DNA from: Mailhella massiliensis
Lineage (GTDB): Bacteria; Desulfobacterota; Desulfovibrionia; Desulfovibrionales; Desulfovibrionaceae
Direction: 5' to 3'
NCBI RefSeq assembly: GCF_900155525.1
Contig: NZ_LT706937.1
Coordinates: 95,658 to 159,657 of the forward strand
Length of the DNA: 64,000 nucleotides
Shown: positions 8,211 to 17,284 of the stretch, piece by piece
Layout of the letters: each line of letters starts with the position of its first letter
How positions within the stretch are numbered: the stretch's first letter is position 1
Program-made: the position numbers and the translations under genes
Notes under the pieces: generated by a model
Databases searched by the model: none
Told to the model about the DNA's origin: nothing
Seen by the model: the letters and a program-made list of their open reading frames with translations, nothing else

Positions 8211-9626
8211 TTATTTCTTGTCCAGCGTCACCGTGACGAAGAAGGAATCGCCGCGACGGTTGATCTGAAGCATGACGGCTCCGCGTTCCTTGCCCTCCTT
8301 GCGGACGATGGAGGAAAGCTCATCCACGCGGGTCACGGGCTTGAGGTTGGCGGAAAGAATCACGTCGCCGGGGCGCAGGCCGCCTTCGGCAGCGGCGCTT
8401 CCGTTCTTCACGTCCACCACGAGAAGGCCCTTCACATCGCCGGAAAGCTGGAGCGCACGGGCGTCATCGGGGGTAAGGGGCTGCACGCTCACGCCGAGCT
8501 CCGTGCCTTCGCTCTGGCCGGAATCCTTGGCAACCGTGCTGTGGGAAGCGCGTTCGCCGAGCTTCACCGTCACCTTCACTTCCTTGCCGTCGCGCAGGGC
8601 GACCACGTCGACCTTGGTATCGGGCTTGAGATTCGCCACGCTGCGGGTAAGGGCGGAGGCGCTGTCGATATCACGATCGCCCACACGGATGATCACGTCG
8701 CCCGCACGCAGACCGGCCTTGTCGGCGGGTTCGTCGGGAAGGACGGAGCCGATGAGCGCGCCGCCGACCTTCTTGAGGCCCAGAGCCTTGGCCATGTTCT
8801 CATCAAGATCCTGAATGGTCACACCGAGCCAGCCGCGGCTTACCTTCTTGCCTTCGCGCAGATCGTTGATGACCTTGGAGGCAAGGTTGCTCGGAATGGC
8901 GAAGCCTATGCCCTGACCGTTGGCGGAAATGGCCGTATTGATGCCGATGACCTCACCTTCCATATTGATGAGCGGGCCGCCGCTGTTGCCGGGGTTGATG
9001 GAGGCATCGGTCTGCAGGAAGTTGTCGAAGGGACCGGAATGAATATCGCGGCCCTTGGCGCTCAGAATACCGGCCGTCACGGTGTTGCTCAGGCCGAAGG
9101 GGTTGCCGATGGCCACAACCCAGTCGCCCACTTCCATGGCGTCGGAATCGCCGAACTTCAGGACGGGAAGCTTTTCGGAGCTTTCCACCTTGAGCAGCGC
9201 AAGGTCGGTTTCCTCATCGGTACCCACGATCTTCGCGGGGAGCCCGGCGGACTTGTCGCCGTTGAGCTTCACGGTCACCTTATCGGCGCCTTCCACCACA
9301 TGGTTGTTGGTGACGATGTAGCCGTCGGCGGAAATGATGAAGCCGGAACCGAGGGCGCTGCTCTTGCGCTTGGGGGCGGGCTGGCCGGGGCGCATATTGC
9401 CGAAGGGGCCGCCGAACTGCTCAAAGAAGCGTTCCATGCCGGGGAAATTGAACATGTCCATCACGGGGCTTTCCACTTCGCGCTCGGTACTGATGTTCAC
9501 CACCGCGGGGCCTGCATTCTTGGCCAGGGGCACGAAATCGGGGAGTACGGGCGCCGCCGAGGCGGACGAAGCCAGAAAAACAAAACCGGTAACGGCGAGG
9601 GCCGTTTTTTTAAGGATGCCGTTCAT
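8211..9626 (-). CDS. HtrA/DegP-type periplasmic serine protease
   Basis: This 471-residue protein begins with a cleavable signal peptide (MNGILKKTALAVTGFVFLASSASA). The trypsin-like domain shows the catalytic His in VTNNHVVEGAD, Asp in EETDLALLKV and Ser in NPGNSGGPLIN. Two PDZ domains follow (about 270-360 and 380-470). It degrades or refolds damaged envelope proteins. The ATG at 9626 has AAGGAG ahead, while the longer frame upstream would hide the signal peptide. Length and two PDZ domains match DegP/DegQ; I cannot tell which. Confidence 0.93.
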   Translation of the reverse strand: MNGILKKTALAVTGFVFLASSASAAPVLPDFVPLAKNAGPAVVNISTEREVESPVMDMFNFPGMERFFEQFGGPFGNMRPGQPAPKRKSSALGSGFIISADGYIVTNNHVVEGADKVTVKLNGDKSAGLPAKIVGTDEETDLALLKVESSEKLPVLKFGDSDAMEVGDWVVAIGNPFGLSNTVTAGILSAKGRDIHSGPFDNFLQTDASINPGNSGGPLINMEGEVIGINTAISANGQGIGFAIPSNLASKVINDLREGKKVSRGWLGVTIQDLDENMAKALGLKKVGGALIGSVLPDEPADKAGLRAGDVIIRVGDRDIDSASALTRSVANLKPDTKVDVVALRDGKEVKVTVKLGERASHSTVAKDSGQSEGTELGVSVQPLTPDDARALQLSGDVKGLLVVDVKNGSAAAEGGLRPGDVILSANLKPVTRVDELSSIVRKEGKERGAVMLQINRRGDSFFVTVTLDKK

Positions 9627-9739
9627 AGGAACTCCTTGTAAAATCAAAAATGTGGGCGGATGAAGGCGTTGCCTGCCTGTCATGCTAATGCCGGCAGACA
9701 GATTGCGCCATTGTAAAAACGGGCGCGCGGCCCGCCCGG

Positions 9740-10009
9740 CTACTCAGCTCCGCCGCCGGTGGAACTCCCGCATGAGGAACAGTTGCCGTGACAGGGGCTG
9801 TTGCGGTTCAGCCTCTTGTCGTTCATCCATGCCGGCCTCGGCCCTATCTTGAAGGGGAAAGCCCCCGTCTTCAGCGGGCTGGGCGCGGAAACCAGGCGGG
9901 CCGTATCTTCGGAGCCGCATTTCGGGCAGCGGACCACATCGTCGTCATCAAAAGCCAGCTCCTCAAACGTGTGCCGGCAGGCCTTACATTCAAAATCATA
10001 CAGCGGCAT
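9740..10009 (-). CDS. FmdB-type zinc ribbon protein
   Basis: An 89-residue protein starting MPLYDFECKACRHTFEELA, followed by VRCPKCGSEDTARLVS: the two CxxC pairs of the FmdB/CxxC_CXXC_SSSS regulatory zinc ribbon. The C-terminus is Gly/Ser/Cys-rich (CHGNCSSCGSSTGGG). Members are linked to regulation of amide or formamide use but most have no known role. GGAG lies 8 bases ahead of the ATG at 10009, which gives the family start; a longer frame exists upstream. Confidence 0.85.
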   Translation of the reverse strand: MPLYDFECKACRHTFEELAFDDDDVVRCPKCGSEDTARLVSAPSPLKTGAFPFKIGPRPAWMNDKRLNRNSPCHGNCSSCGSSTGGGAE

Positions 10010-10429
10010 GGCAAAACTCCTCGCGAGAAAAATGGAAGGCGGCGTCTTTGCCTGCGCCCCCTCCCTGCTGCTAAGTAAGCACCCTACACCAGCTGGCAAG
10101 GTTAAGGCAAAAGCCTTTTTGGCCTATAAAAAGGGGTTCGGAAAGATTAGGTAAGAATTTTTTATGAAGAATATCGAAAAGTTATATTTTTTCTTATCAG
10201 AGTTTCCGCAGAAACGCGCCTTCCCGGGCTAATTCTTGCATAGTGTTACACAACGCCCTGTGACGGATGCACTTTTCCTGCAGAAAAAGCGTCGGCCCCC
10301 TCCGAAAGGAAAACCGGCATAACGCCGTGGGACAGGGCGGGAAACGCGCCTCGCGGAAGCGGCAGCGCGGCAGAGTACCCCCGCCGGAGTGTGAACACTT
10401 TGCAAGGAAGGAAAAAGGCTGCGCAAAAC
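10010..10429. other. Intergenic stretch without a gene I can support
   Basis: About 420 bp between the zinc ribbon gene start and the tilS stop. It holds an AT-rich patch (10150-10200) that may carry the promoter of the leftward zinc-ribbon gene. The open frames here have no RBS and no recognisable composition. Confidence 0.5.
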
Positions 10430-11455
10430 TCACCGGCCCGGAGCATGGTAAAAAAACAGCCCCTCACCGGAAAGTTCGGCCTTCACGCCTCCGGCAAAGG
10501 AAAAACGCCGGGGAAAAAGCCGTTTTTTCCATGCCTCCTCCATCCTTTCCAGCGTATCCGCCCTTGCCTGCCCGCCCAGGCGGCCGAGCGCCTCGGCCAT
10601 GGCTCGCATTCTCTCCGCCATATCAAGCGTCTTCAGCACGCCGTCCGCAAGGCGGATGCCGCCTTCCGCTTCTTCCAGCACACGTTCCGCCTTCGCCTTC
10701 CAGGCCCGTCTGTCCCGCTGCGCACAGCGCCATACGCGGCGTACGCTTTCATAAAACTGCGGGTTCTCGGCAAGAAAAAGGGGAATCATGTCGTGCCGCA
10801 CACGGTTGCGCTTCCAGGCACGGCTCTGGTTGGAGGCATCTTCCTTCCACGGCACGCCGAGACGAAGCAGCATACCGGCAAGATCTTTTTTCTCCAGCAT
10901 GAGCAACGGCCTGAGCACGCGCCGCTTTTCTTCCTCCACCACGGCCTCCATTCCTCCGAGTCCGGGCCAGGCCGCTCCGCGCGTAAGGCGCATGAGCATG
11001 TCTTCGGCCAGATCGCCCACATGATGCGCCGTAAGCACCCATGCAGCGCCGAAGAGTACGCGGCATTCCTCCAGAAAGGCATACCGCACCCTGCGCCCGG
11101 CCTCCTCCACACCGCAGCGCCATGTGCGGGCCATCTCTCCCACGTCTTCCCGCCGGGAGAAAAAAGGAACTCCCAGTTCCCGGCAAAGGGCACGGGCCGC
11201 CTCCGCCTCTTCCCCGCTCTCCGCCCTGAGGCCGTGGTCAAGATGCGCGGCGGCGACACTGAGATGGAAGCGCCCGCGCAGCGCACAGAACATGACCAGA
11301 AGAGCCGTGGAATCCGCTCCGCCGGAAAGGGCGACAAGAAGCCGAGCGCCCTGAAGCGGCACGTTGAGTTCCCGCTCCGTAAAACGCACGACGGAAAGCA
11401 CCGTGCGAGCGTCCGCGGCTTCAAGCTCGTTCAGGGAAAGGGAAGGATGCAGCAT
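10430..11455 (-). CDS. tilS: tRNA(Ile)-lysidine synthase
   Basis: A 341-residue PP-loop ATPase with LLVALSGGADSTALLV (about residues 39-54) as the ATP-binding motif. AAAHLDHGLRAESGEE and VLTAHHVGDLAEDMLMRL follow, both standard TilS motifs, and KEDASNQSRAWKRNRVRH completes the signature. It converts the anticodon C34 of tRNA-Ile(CAU) to lysidine, so the tRNA reads AUA; it is normally essential. It is shorter than E. coli TilS (about 430) and lacks the extended C-terminal domain, as in many delta-proteobacteria. It stands alone, 120 bp from queF on the same strand. Confidence 0.94.
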   Translation of the reverse strand: MLHPSLSLNELEAADARTVLSVVRFTERELNVPLQGARLLVALSGGADSTALLVMFCALRGRFHLSVAAAHLDHGLRAESGEEAEAARALCRELGVPFFSRREDVGEMARTWRCGVEEAGRRVRYAFLEECRVLFGAAWVLTAHHVGDLAEDMLMRLTRGAAWPGLGGMEAVVEEEKRRVLRPLLMLEKKDLAGMLLRLGVPWKEDASNQSRAWKRNRVRHDMIPLFLAENPQFYESVRRVWRCAQRDRRAWKAKAERVLEEAEGGIRLADGVLKTLDMAERMRAMAEALGRLGGQARADTLERMEEAWKKRLFPRRFSFAGGVKAELSGEGLFFYHAPGR

Positions 11456-11578
11456 GAATTCTCCTTGTTGCCGTACCCGGCAACTCCGCCCCGAGGGGCC
11501 GTCGGCTCCTCTATTTCATCGCGCCCGGTTTCTGTCAAACGCCGGGGCGCGAAAAAGGGGCCCTGAAGCCCCTTTTGT

Positions 11579-12040
11579 TCAGATATCGTGATGCATCATG
11601 CGGTAATGCGCCATTTCCTCGTATTTCGTCCCCGGACGGCCGTAGTTGCAGTACGGATAGATGGAAATACCGCCGCGGGGCGTGAATATGCCCGTCACTT
11701 CAATATATCTGGGGTCCATGAGGCGGATGAGATCCTTCATGATGATGTTCACGCAGTCTTCATGAAAATCACCGTGATTGCGGAAACTGAAAAGGTAGAG
11801 CTTGAGGCTCTTGCTTTCCACCATTCTCACATCGGGAATGTATTCGATACGGATTTCCGCAAAATCCGGCTGCCCGGTAATGGGGCAGAGGCTGGTGAAC
11901 TCCGGGCAGTTGAAGCGCACCCAGTAGTCGTTTTCCGGGTGCCTGTTCTCAAAGGTTTCCAAGACTTCCGGTGCATAGTCCTGCCGGTAGCGCGTGGGGG
12001 AACCGAGCTGCGTGAGATTGTCTTCACTTCTGTCATGCAT
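11579..12040 (-). CDS. queF: NADPH-dependent 7-cyano-7-deazaguanine reductase
   Basis: A 153-residue tunnelling-fold enzyme of the short (YkvM-like) QueF type. [19 protein letters not shown] holds the catalytic Cys, and the QueF motif [21 protein letters not shown] follows. It reduces preQ0 to preQ1 in queuosine synthesis. The ATG at 12040 (MHDRSED) overlaps the end of queC by 8 bp, pointing to translational coupling; the longer frame upstream runs inside queC. It is the last gene of the yhhQ-queC-queF unit. Confidence 0.95.
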   Translation of the reverse strand: MHDRSEDNLTQLGSPTRYRQDYAPEVLETFENRHPENDYWVRFNCPEFTSLCPITGQPDFAEIRIEYIPDVRMVESKSLKLYLFSFRNHGDFHEDCVNIIMKDLIRLMDPRYIEVTGIFTPRGGISIYPYCNYGRPGTKYEEMAHYRMMHHDI

Positions 12041-12734
12041 GGGTGTTTTCTCCCTCCGGGGAAGGGACGCGCCCCTCGCCGGAACGTTTTCTGCGTTCAA
12101 GATACCGCTCCAGCCCGCGGCGGCGCAGCCTGCACGAGGGGCATTCGCCGCAGCCGTCGCCGGGGATGCCGTTGTAGCAGGTAAGCGTGCGGCGGCGCAC
12201 CAGATCGAAAATACCGAGCCGGTCCGCCAGTTCCCAGGTCTGGGATTTGTCGAGCCACATGAGCGGCGTATGTATGACGAACTGCTCCTCCATGGCCAGA
12301 TTGAGGGACACGTTCAACGAGCGGATGAACGTGTCGCGGCAGTCGGGATAGCCGGAAAAATCCGTCTGGGAAACGCCGGTGACGATGTCCCTCATGCCGT
12401 GTTCCCTTGCACAGACGGCGGCGATGCTGAGGAAGAACAGGTTTCGCCCGGGAACGAAGGTATTGGGGAATCCCCCTTCCGGCACATCCGTGTCCATGGC
12501 GGTTTCCGTATCCGTCAGCGAACTTTTTCCTATGCGGAAAATGAAGCTCACATCCTGCAGTTCCCAGGGAACCTTCGCCTCTTCGGCAATGGCCCGGGCC
12601 ATGTCCAGTTCCAGCCTGTGCCTCTGACCGTAGAAAAAGCTTACGGCCCGCACCTGTTCAAAACGTTCACGCGCCCAGAACAGGCAGGTGGTGGAATCCT
12701 GACCGCCGCTGAAAACGACAAGCGCGCCGCCCAT
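12033..12734 (-). CDS. queC: 7-cyano-7-deazaguanine synthase
   Basis: A 233-residue PP-loop enzyme: [18 protein letters not shown] is the ATP-binding loop near the N-terminus. [18 protein letters not shown] is a QueC signature, and the C-terminal [19 protein letters not shown] gives the four zinc cysteines. It makes preQ0 from CDG and ammonia with ATP. It overlaps yhhQ by one base (ATGG over TGA region at 12734) and queF by 8, so the three are one operon. queD and queE are not in the window. Confidence 0.96.
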   Translation of the reverse strand: MGGALVVFSGGQDSTTCLFWARERFEQVRAVSFFYGQRHRLELDMARAIAEEAKVPWELQDVSFIFRIGKSSLTDTETAMDTDVPEGGFPNTFVPGRNLFFLSIAAVCAREHGMRDIVTGVSQTDFSGYPDCRDTFIRSLNVSLNLAMEEQFVIHTPLMWLDKSQTWELADRLGIFDLVRRRTLTCYNGIPGDGCGECPSCRLRRRGLERYLERRKRSGEGRVPSPEGENTHA

Positions 12735-13420
12735 CAGGCCATCTCGCGCACTTTCAGAATGTTGTAGGAAATACCCTCGTCGTACACGTCGGTCTGTTCC
12801 GTGCGCTTGATGAAGTTCACCACGCGGATGGTCACGGGCAGAACGAGAATTTCATAAAGCGTCTTCAGCGAAGTCTGCGCCAGCATCATGGGTATCATGT
12901 CGGAAAAGGGAATGATGCCCGCAAAGGCGAAGGGGAAGAAGATGAGCGAATCCACGCCCTCGCCGATCAGCGTGGAAAGGATGGCGCGGGCCGAAAAATA
13001 ACGCCCGCGGGAGACGACCTTCATCCTGCTCATGACATAGGCATTCAGGAACGAACCCGCCAGAAAGGCAAGGAAACTCGCGCCCGCAATACGCGGAGCA
13101 AGGCCGAAAAGATAATTGAAATGTTCGGCTCCGTCCCAGAACGGCGCGGGAGGAAGCAGCACGGCAAGCTGGCCGAGCGCCGCCACGAAAAAGTTCATGG
13201 CAAAGCCTGTCCAGATGATGAAGCGCGCCCGGCGGAAGCCCCATACTTCGGCGATGCAGTCGTTGATGATGTAGGAAACGGGAAAAATGATGACGGCCGC
13301 AGGCAGAGCGAAGGAACCCAGCATGAAGATCTTGGCGGCCAGAAGGTTGGAAAGAATGAGGCAGGTGCAGAACACGATGCCGAGGGTCATGAACGTCGCA
13401 GAAAAGGAATACTGTTTCAT
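12734..13420 (-). CDS. yhhQ: Queuosine precursor transporter, YhhQ/VUT family
   Basis: A 228-residue membrane protein with about six segments. [41 protein letters not shown] and [20 protein letters not shown] are hallmark motifs of the VUT_1/YhhQ family, which imports queuosine precursors (preQ0/preQ1). First gene of the yhhQ-queC-queF operon, so the cell both makes and salvages precursors. The ATG at 13420 is the first in frame. I looked for a preQ1 riboswitch in the 5' region and saw no convincing match. Confidence 0.92.
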   Translation of the reverse strand: MKQYSFSATFMTLGIVFCTCLILSNLLAAKIFMLGSFALPAAVIIFPVSYIINDCIAEVWGFRRARFIIWTGFAMNFFVAALGQLAVLLPPAPFWDGAEHFNYLFGLAPRIAGASFLAFLAGSFLNAYVMSRMKVVSRGRYFSARAILSTLIGEGVDSLIFFPFAFAGIIPFSDMIPMMLAQTSLKTLYEILVLPVTIRVVNFIKRTEQTDVYDEGISYNILKVREMA

Positions 13421-13871
13421 AGCTTGTTTTTAACGTGGTTCTCAAGCACACGGTGAAAAAGGTGAATGAAAAGAGCATCGGGCACGGCAACGGCCCCGTG
13501 GGGCAAAGGCGCAATCTCCTCCTTTCTCTGCGCTCGTGTCCGGCGTTTCCGAACCCGGAGCGACTATGCCCTAAAGCGCGCGTCAACGCAAATGCCTCCT
13601 TCCGCCTTACAAAAGGGGCCTCTGCGGAAAAAGCTGTTTCCCCGTAATTCTACAAAAGAGTTACATTTTTCCCCTTCGGCGCATCCGCACCTCCGCCTTG
13701 ACAGATGGAATCTTTCATGGAAAAGATGTCTGGCGTCCTGTTCTTTTTCCGATTTTGTAAAAGAGAGGACTCCCTTACACGGCCGGACGCCGCAGGAGCA
13801 GCAGGCGACCGGACGCCCCTGCCATTTTTCCCGCCGCCATTCTGCGGCGACTCGCGTACTGGAGGAGTTCC
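13421..13871. other. Divergent intergenic region between yhhQ and the symporter gene
   Basis: About 450 bp with promoters expected for both sides. A consensus -35-like TTGACA lies at 13698-13703 on the plus strand, but the matching -10 is weak. No further gene is supported. Confidence 0.45.
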
Positions 13872-15110
13872 ATGAAAACCCGCATCAGCCTGCCTGCACA
13901 GATGGCCATAGGCATGGCCCTCGGTGTGGCAGCCGGCCTTGCCGCGCCCTCCATGGGGTTCGACACCGCCTGGTTCAAGCCCATCGGCCAGCTCTTCATC
14001 AACCTCATCCGCATGGTCGTTGTGCCTCTGGTACTGACCACCATCGTAGCGGGCGCTGCCAGCGTGGGCGATCTGAGCAAGCTCGGCCGCCTGGCTTCCA
14101 AGACTCTCATCTACTATTTCTGCACCACCGCCGTGGCCGTGTTCATCGGCCTTGTCTTCGCCAACATTCTGAACCCCGGCGAAGGGCTCAACCTTTCCAC
14201 CGAAGGACTGAAGGCGCAGGCCGTGCAGGCGCCCAAGATGATGGATGTGTTCCTCAACATCGTGCCCCTGAACCCCATCGACTCCATGAGCAAGGGCAAC
14301 ATGCTGCAGGTCATCTTCTTCGCCATGATCTTCGGCTTCGGCCTGAGCGCCGTGGGCGAAAAGGGCAAGACCGTCCTTTCCTTCTTCGAAGGCTGCGCCG
14401 AGGTCATGATCAAGGTGACCAACATGGTCATGATCTACGCCCCCATCGGCGTATTCGGCCTCATCGCCTTCACCGTGGCCAGCCACGGCGCGGCCGTGCT
14501 GCTGCCGCTGCTCAAGGTCATCGGCGTCATGTATCTGGCCTGCCTCTGCCATGTGCTGTTCTGCTACATTCCTCTGGTGAAGGCCTGCGGTCTCAGCATT
14601 CCTCTGTTCTTCCAGATGCTCGCCGCGCCCATGATCATTTCCTTCACCACCTGCTCCAGCGCCGCCGCGCTGTCCACCAACCTCATTCAGGTGCAGAAGC
14701 TCGGCGCCTCCAAGCCTGTGGCCTCCTTCTCCATTCCTCTCGGCAATACCATCAACATGGACGGTACGGCCGTGTACATGGGCGTGGTGGCCATTTTCGT
14801 GGCCGAGCTGTACGGCATCCCCATGCCCTTCGACAAGCAGTTTGAAGTCATCCTCGTGGGTGTGCTCGCCTCCATCGGCACCGTGGGCGTGCCCGGCGCC
14901 GGTCTTCTCATGAGCTCCATCGTGTTCACCCAGGTGGGCATTCCGCTGGAAGGCATCGCCATCATCGCGGGCATCGACCGTGTGATGGACATGGCCCGCA
15001 CCTCCGTGAACGTGCTCGGCGACGCCACCGGCGCCATCGTCGTCTCCCGCTGGGAAGGCGATCTCAGCCCCGAAGCCGGGGCCCGCTTCGCCGAAGAAGA
15101 AGGCGAATAA
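13872..15110 (+). CDS. Dicarboxylate/amino acid:cation symporter (GltP/DctA family)
   Basis: A 412-residue DAACS-family transporter. Hairpin HP1 is seen in ISFTTCSSAAALSTNL (serine-rich motif), TM7 in PLGNTINMDGTAVYMG (NMDG motif), HP2 in ASIGTVGVPGAGLLMSSIV, and TM8 in DRVMDMARTSVNVLGD (DxxxDxxRTxxNVxGD). All core Na+/substrate residues are present. The Arg of TM8 fits an acidic substrate such as glutamate, aspartate or a C4-dicarboxylate. GGAGGAG lies 7 bases ahead of the ATG. It is monocistronic, with a strong terminator after it. Confidence 0.92.
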   Translation: MKTRISLPAQMAIGMALGVAAGLAAPSMGFDTAWFKPIGQLFINLIRMVVVPLVLTTIVAGAASVGDLSKLGRLASKTLIYYFCTTAVAVFIGLVFANILNPGEGLNLSTEGLKAQAVQAPKMMDVFLNIVPLNPIDSMSKGNMLQVIFFAMIFGFGLSAVGEKGKTVLSFFEGCAEVMIKVTNMVMIYAPIGVFGLIAFTVASHGAAVLLPLLKVIGVMYLACLCHVLFCYIPLVKACGLSIPLFFQMLAAPMIISFTTCSSAAALSTNLIQVQKLGASKPVASFSIPLGNTINMDGTAVYMGVVAIFVAELYGIPMPFDKQFEVILVGVLASIGTVGVPGAGLLMSSIVFTQVGIPLEGIAIIAGIDRVMDMARTSVNVLGDATGAIVVSRWEGDLSPEAGARFAEEEGE

Positions 15111-15126
15111 TCCGCTCCGCAGCATA

Positions 15127-15160
15127 AAAAAAGGCCGCCGGAAAGGGCGGCCTTTTTTTA
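15127..15160 (+). terminator. Terminator after the symporter gene
   Basis: AAGGCCGCC (15131-15139) pairs with GGCGGCCTT (15146-15154) and is followed by TTTTT. Confidence 0.9.
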
Positions 15161-15250
15161 TGCCCTCCTTCCGGGGGATGGGAGGAAACACTTCCTTCTT
15201 GCCATGCGCCCCCTCTTGCCGCTACAACCAGAGTCCAAAGGAGCATACAC

Positions 15251-16018
15251 ATGATAGCCAAGGCCCGCGCCGATCAGCTCGTTTTCGAACAGGGGCTTGC
15301 CGAAAGCAAGGAACAGGCCCGCCGCCTCATCATGGCGGGCAAAGTGACCCTCGCCCCCGATGAAGAACACCCCGAACGGAACCCCGAACCGGTGCAGAAG
15401 CCCGGTCATCCCTACAAAATCACCACGCGCTTTCAGCTTGTGGGCGTGGAACGCTTCGTAAGCAGAGGAGCCTACAAGCTGCTCACCGCGCTGGAAGAGT
15501 ATCATATCGACGTCACCGGTTTCGTATGCCTGGATGCGGGCGCTTCCACCGGCGGCTTCACCGACTGCCTGCTTCAGTACGGCGCTTCCCGCGTGTATGC
15601 GGTGGACGTGGGCCATGCCCAGCTTCACGAACGCCTGCGCGCCGACTCCCGCGTCATTTCCCGCGAAGGCGTGAACCTGCGTACCGCTCCGCCGGAACTT
15701 ATCCCCGAACCGGTGGACATGATCGTGGCCGACGTGTCCTTCATTTCCCTCACCATGGTGCTGCCCCACTGCCTGCGCTGGCTGAAGGAAGGCGGCATTG
15801 CCGTGGGGCTCATCAAGCCGCAGTTTGAAGTGGGCCCGGGCCAGACCGTGAAGGGTGTGGTGCGCGATGAAGCGCTGCGCGACGAAGCCGTGCAAAGGGT
15901 GCTGCGCTTCATGGAAGGAGAAGGACTCCAGTGCCTCGGCGTCACCCCTGCTGCCATCCGCGGCCCGAAGGGCAATCAGGAATTTCTCGCCTACTGGAAA
16001 AAAGGCCCCCGTCCCTGA
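15251..16018 (+). CDS. tlyA: TlyA family rRNA 2'-O-methyltransferase
   Basis: A 255-residue protein: an N-terminal S4 RNA-binding domain (RADQLVFEQGLAESKEQARR ... GKVTL) followed by an FtsJ-like methyltransferase. The latter shows SRGAYKLLTALE, the SAM motif LDAGASTGGFTDCLLQ and VDMIVADVSFISL, plus LIKPQFE. These match TlyA/hemolysin A proteins that methylate ribosomal RNA riboses. The downstream glycosyltransferase begins 46 bp later, so they may be co-transcribed. Confidence 0.92.
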   Translation: MIAKARADQLVFEQGLAESKEQARRLIMAGKVTLAPDEEHPERNPEPVQKPGHPYKITTRFQLVGVERFVSRGAYKLLTALEEYHIDVTGFVCLDAGASTGGFTDCLLQYGASRVYAVDVGHAQLHERLRADSRVISREGVNLRTAPPELIPEPVDMIVADVSFISLTMVLPHCLRWLKEGGIAVGLIKPQFEVGPGQTVKGVVRDEALRDEAVQRVLRFMEGEGLQCLGVTPAAIRGPKGNQEFLAYWKKGPRP

Positions 16019-16064
16019 GCGATCGACACACCATCCCCCGACGCAGGGGCGCAGAGGATGTTCC

Positions 16065-17123
16065 ATGAACGACCTTTCCACCTTCCGTCCGAAACGCATT
16101 CTCGTCTGCCAGCAGCGGCAGATAGGCGACGTACTGCTGGCCTCGCCCGTGTTCGAACTTCTGAAACGGCGCTTCCCGGAAGCGGAAGTGCATCTCTTCA
16201 CGGAAAAAAAATGCGAACCGCTGCTGCGGTACAATCCCTTCATCGACGCCTTTCACCTCATTGATAAGAAAGGCGGCTTCTTCCGCCAGCTCGCCTTCTA
16301 CCGCAACGTGGCCGCGTGCGGCTTCGACCTTGTCGTCGACCTGCAGCAGCTTCCGCGCTGCCGTATGATGACCCTCATAAGCCGCGCCCCCGTGCGCCTT
16401 TCCTTCCCTGCTTCCGTGTTTTCCCGCCTGCGCTACAACTGCCTCGTACAGCCGCAGGAAGGCTATGCCTCGCAAACCAAGGTATCTCTGCTCGCTCCGC
16501 TCGGCATACACTGGCAGGGAGAAGGCCCTCGTATCTTCCTGCAGGAAGAGGAACGCCGCACTGCCCGGGAACTTTTGAAGGCCTGCGGATTCCGGGAAGG
16601 CCGACGCCTCATTGCCGTGGACTCCACGCACCGCCGCGCCTCCAAGCGCTGGCCTGCGCAACGCTTTGCGGCCCTCATGAGTCTGCTTGCCCGGCACGAC
16701 GACTCCATGAGTTTTCTGCTGCTGCGCGGCCCGGGAGAGGACTCCGATATCGCCGCTCTGAAAAAGCTCTGCCTCGATGCGGGCCTTGCCCCCGAAACGC
16801 TGCTTGTGCCGGAACCGCTGCCCGATATACGCCTTTCCGCCGCCTGTCTGGCTGAGGCCGACCTGCTTGTGGGCAACTGCTCTTCCCCTCGCCACATGGC
16901 GGCGGCGCTGAACGTACCGAGTCTCGTCATTCCCGGAGCCTCGGGCACGGCATGGCGCTACCCCTCCCCTCTTCATGAGGAGCTGCGGCCAGACCTGCCC
17001 TGTCAACCCTGCTCCCGGACGGAGTGCGACGATCCCCAGTGCCTGCTGTGCGTAACGCCGGAAGAAGCCTTTGCCAAGGCTCTGGAACTTCTGCAGAAAA
17101 CAAAACGCACCCGCAGCGACTGA
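16065..17123 (+). CDS. Glycosyltransferase family 9 (heptosyltransferase-like)
   Basis: A 352-residue GT-B protein. The N-terminal RILVCQQRQIGDVLLASPV is the GT9 signature, LVVDLQQLPRCR and RRASKRWPAQRFAAL follow, and the C-terminal ADLLVGNCSSPRHMAAALNV is the nucleotide-sugar site. Such enzymes add heptose or similar sugars to the LPS core on the cytoplasmic side. A Cys-rich tail segment (LPCQPCSRTECDDPQCLLCV) is the usual GT9 end. The ATG at 16065 follows GAGG and places the motif correctly; an in-frame ATG exists at 15855 inside tlyA. Confidence 0.9.
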   Translation: MNDLSTFRPKRILVCQQRQIGDVLLASPVFELLKRRFPEAEVHLFTEKKCEPLLRYNPFIDAFHLIDKKGGFFRQLAFYRNVAACGFDLVVDLQQLPRCRMMTLISRAPVRLSFPASVFSRLRYNCLVQPQEGYASQTKVSLLAPLGIHWQGEGPRIFLQEEERRTARELLKACGFREGRRLIAVDSTHRRASKRWPAQRFAALMSLLARHDDSMSFLLLRGPGEDSDIAALKKLCLDAGLAPETLLVPEPLPDIRLSAACLAEADLLVGNCSSPRHMAAALNVPSLVIPGASGTAWRYPSPLHEELRPDLPCQPCSRTECDDPQCLLCVTPEEAFAKALELLQKTKRTRSD

Positions 17124-17175
17124 AACTGGGCAGCATTGCGGAAGAATCCTCCTTCCCCCAGCCGGATACCCTTTC

Positions 17176-17220
17176 ATCACAAAAGGCCGGAGCCTTTCCC
17201 AGGCTCCGGCCTTTTGTGAT
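17176..17220. terminator. Perfect 20-bp bidirectional terminator hairpin
   Basis: 17176-17195 and 17201-17220 are exact inverted copies around the loop TTCCC. Both sides carry A/T runs, so it can stop transcripts from the glycosyltransferase (+) and the repeat protein (-). Confidence 0.9.
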
Positions 17221-17284
17221 ATTTTCCCGGCTGAAAAACAGGTTCACGGCAAGAGGCAGTGCAAAGCGTGACCGCCTCCTCCCT

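Noticed and set aside
13421-13600. preQ1 riboswitch ahead of yhhQ-queC-queF
   Set aside because: The leader has no convincing pairing or the A-rich tail of known preQ1 classes.
13650-15191. A 513-codon minus-strand open frame
   Set aside because: It is antisense to the well supported dicarboxylate symporter; the product is an unnatural His/Asp/Gly mix.
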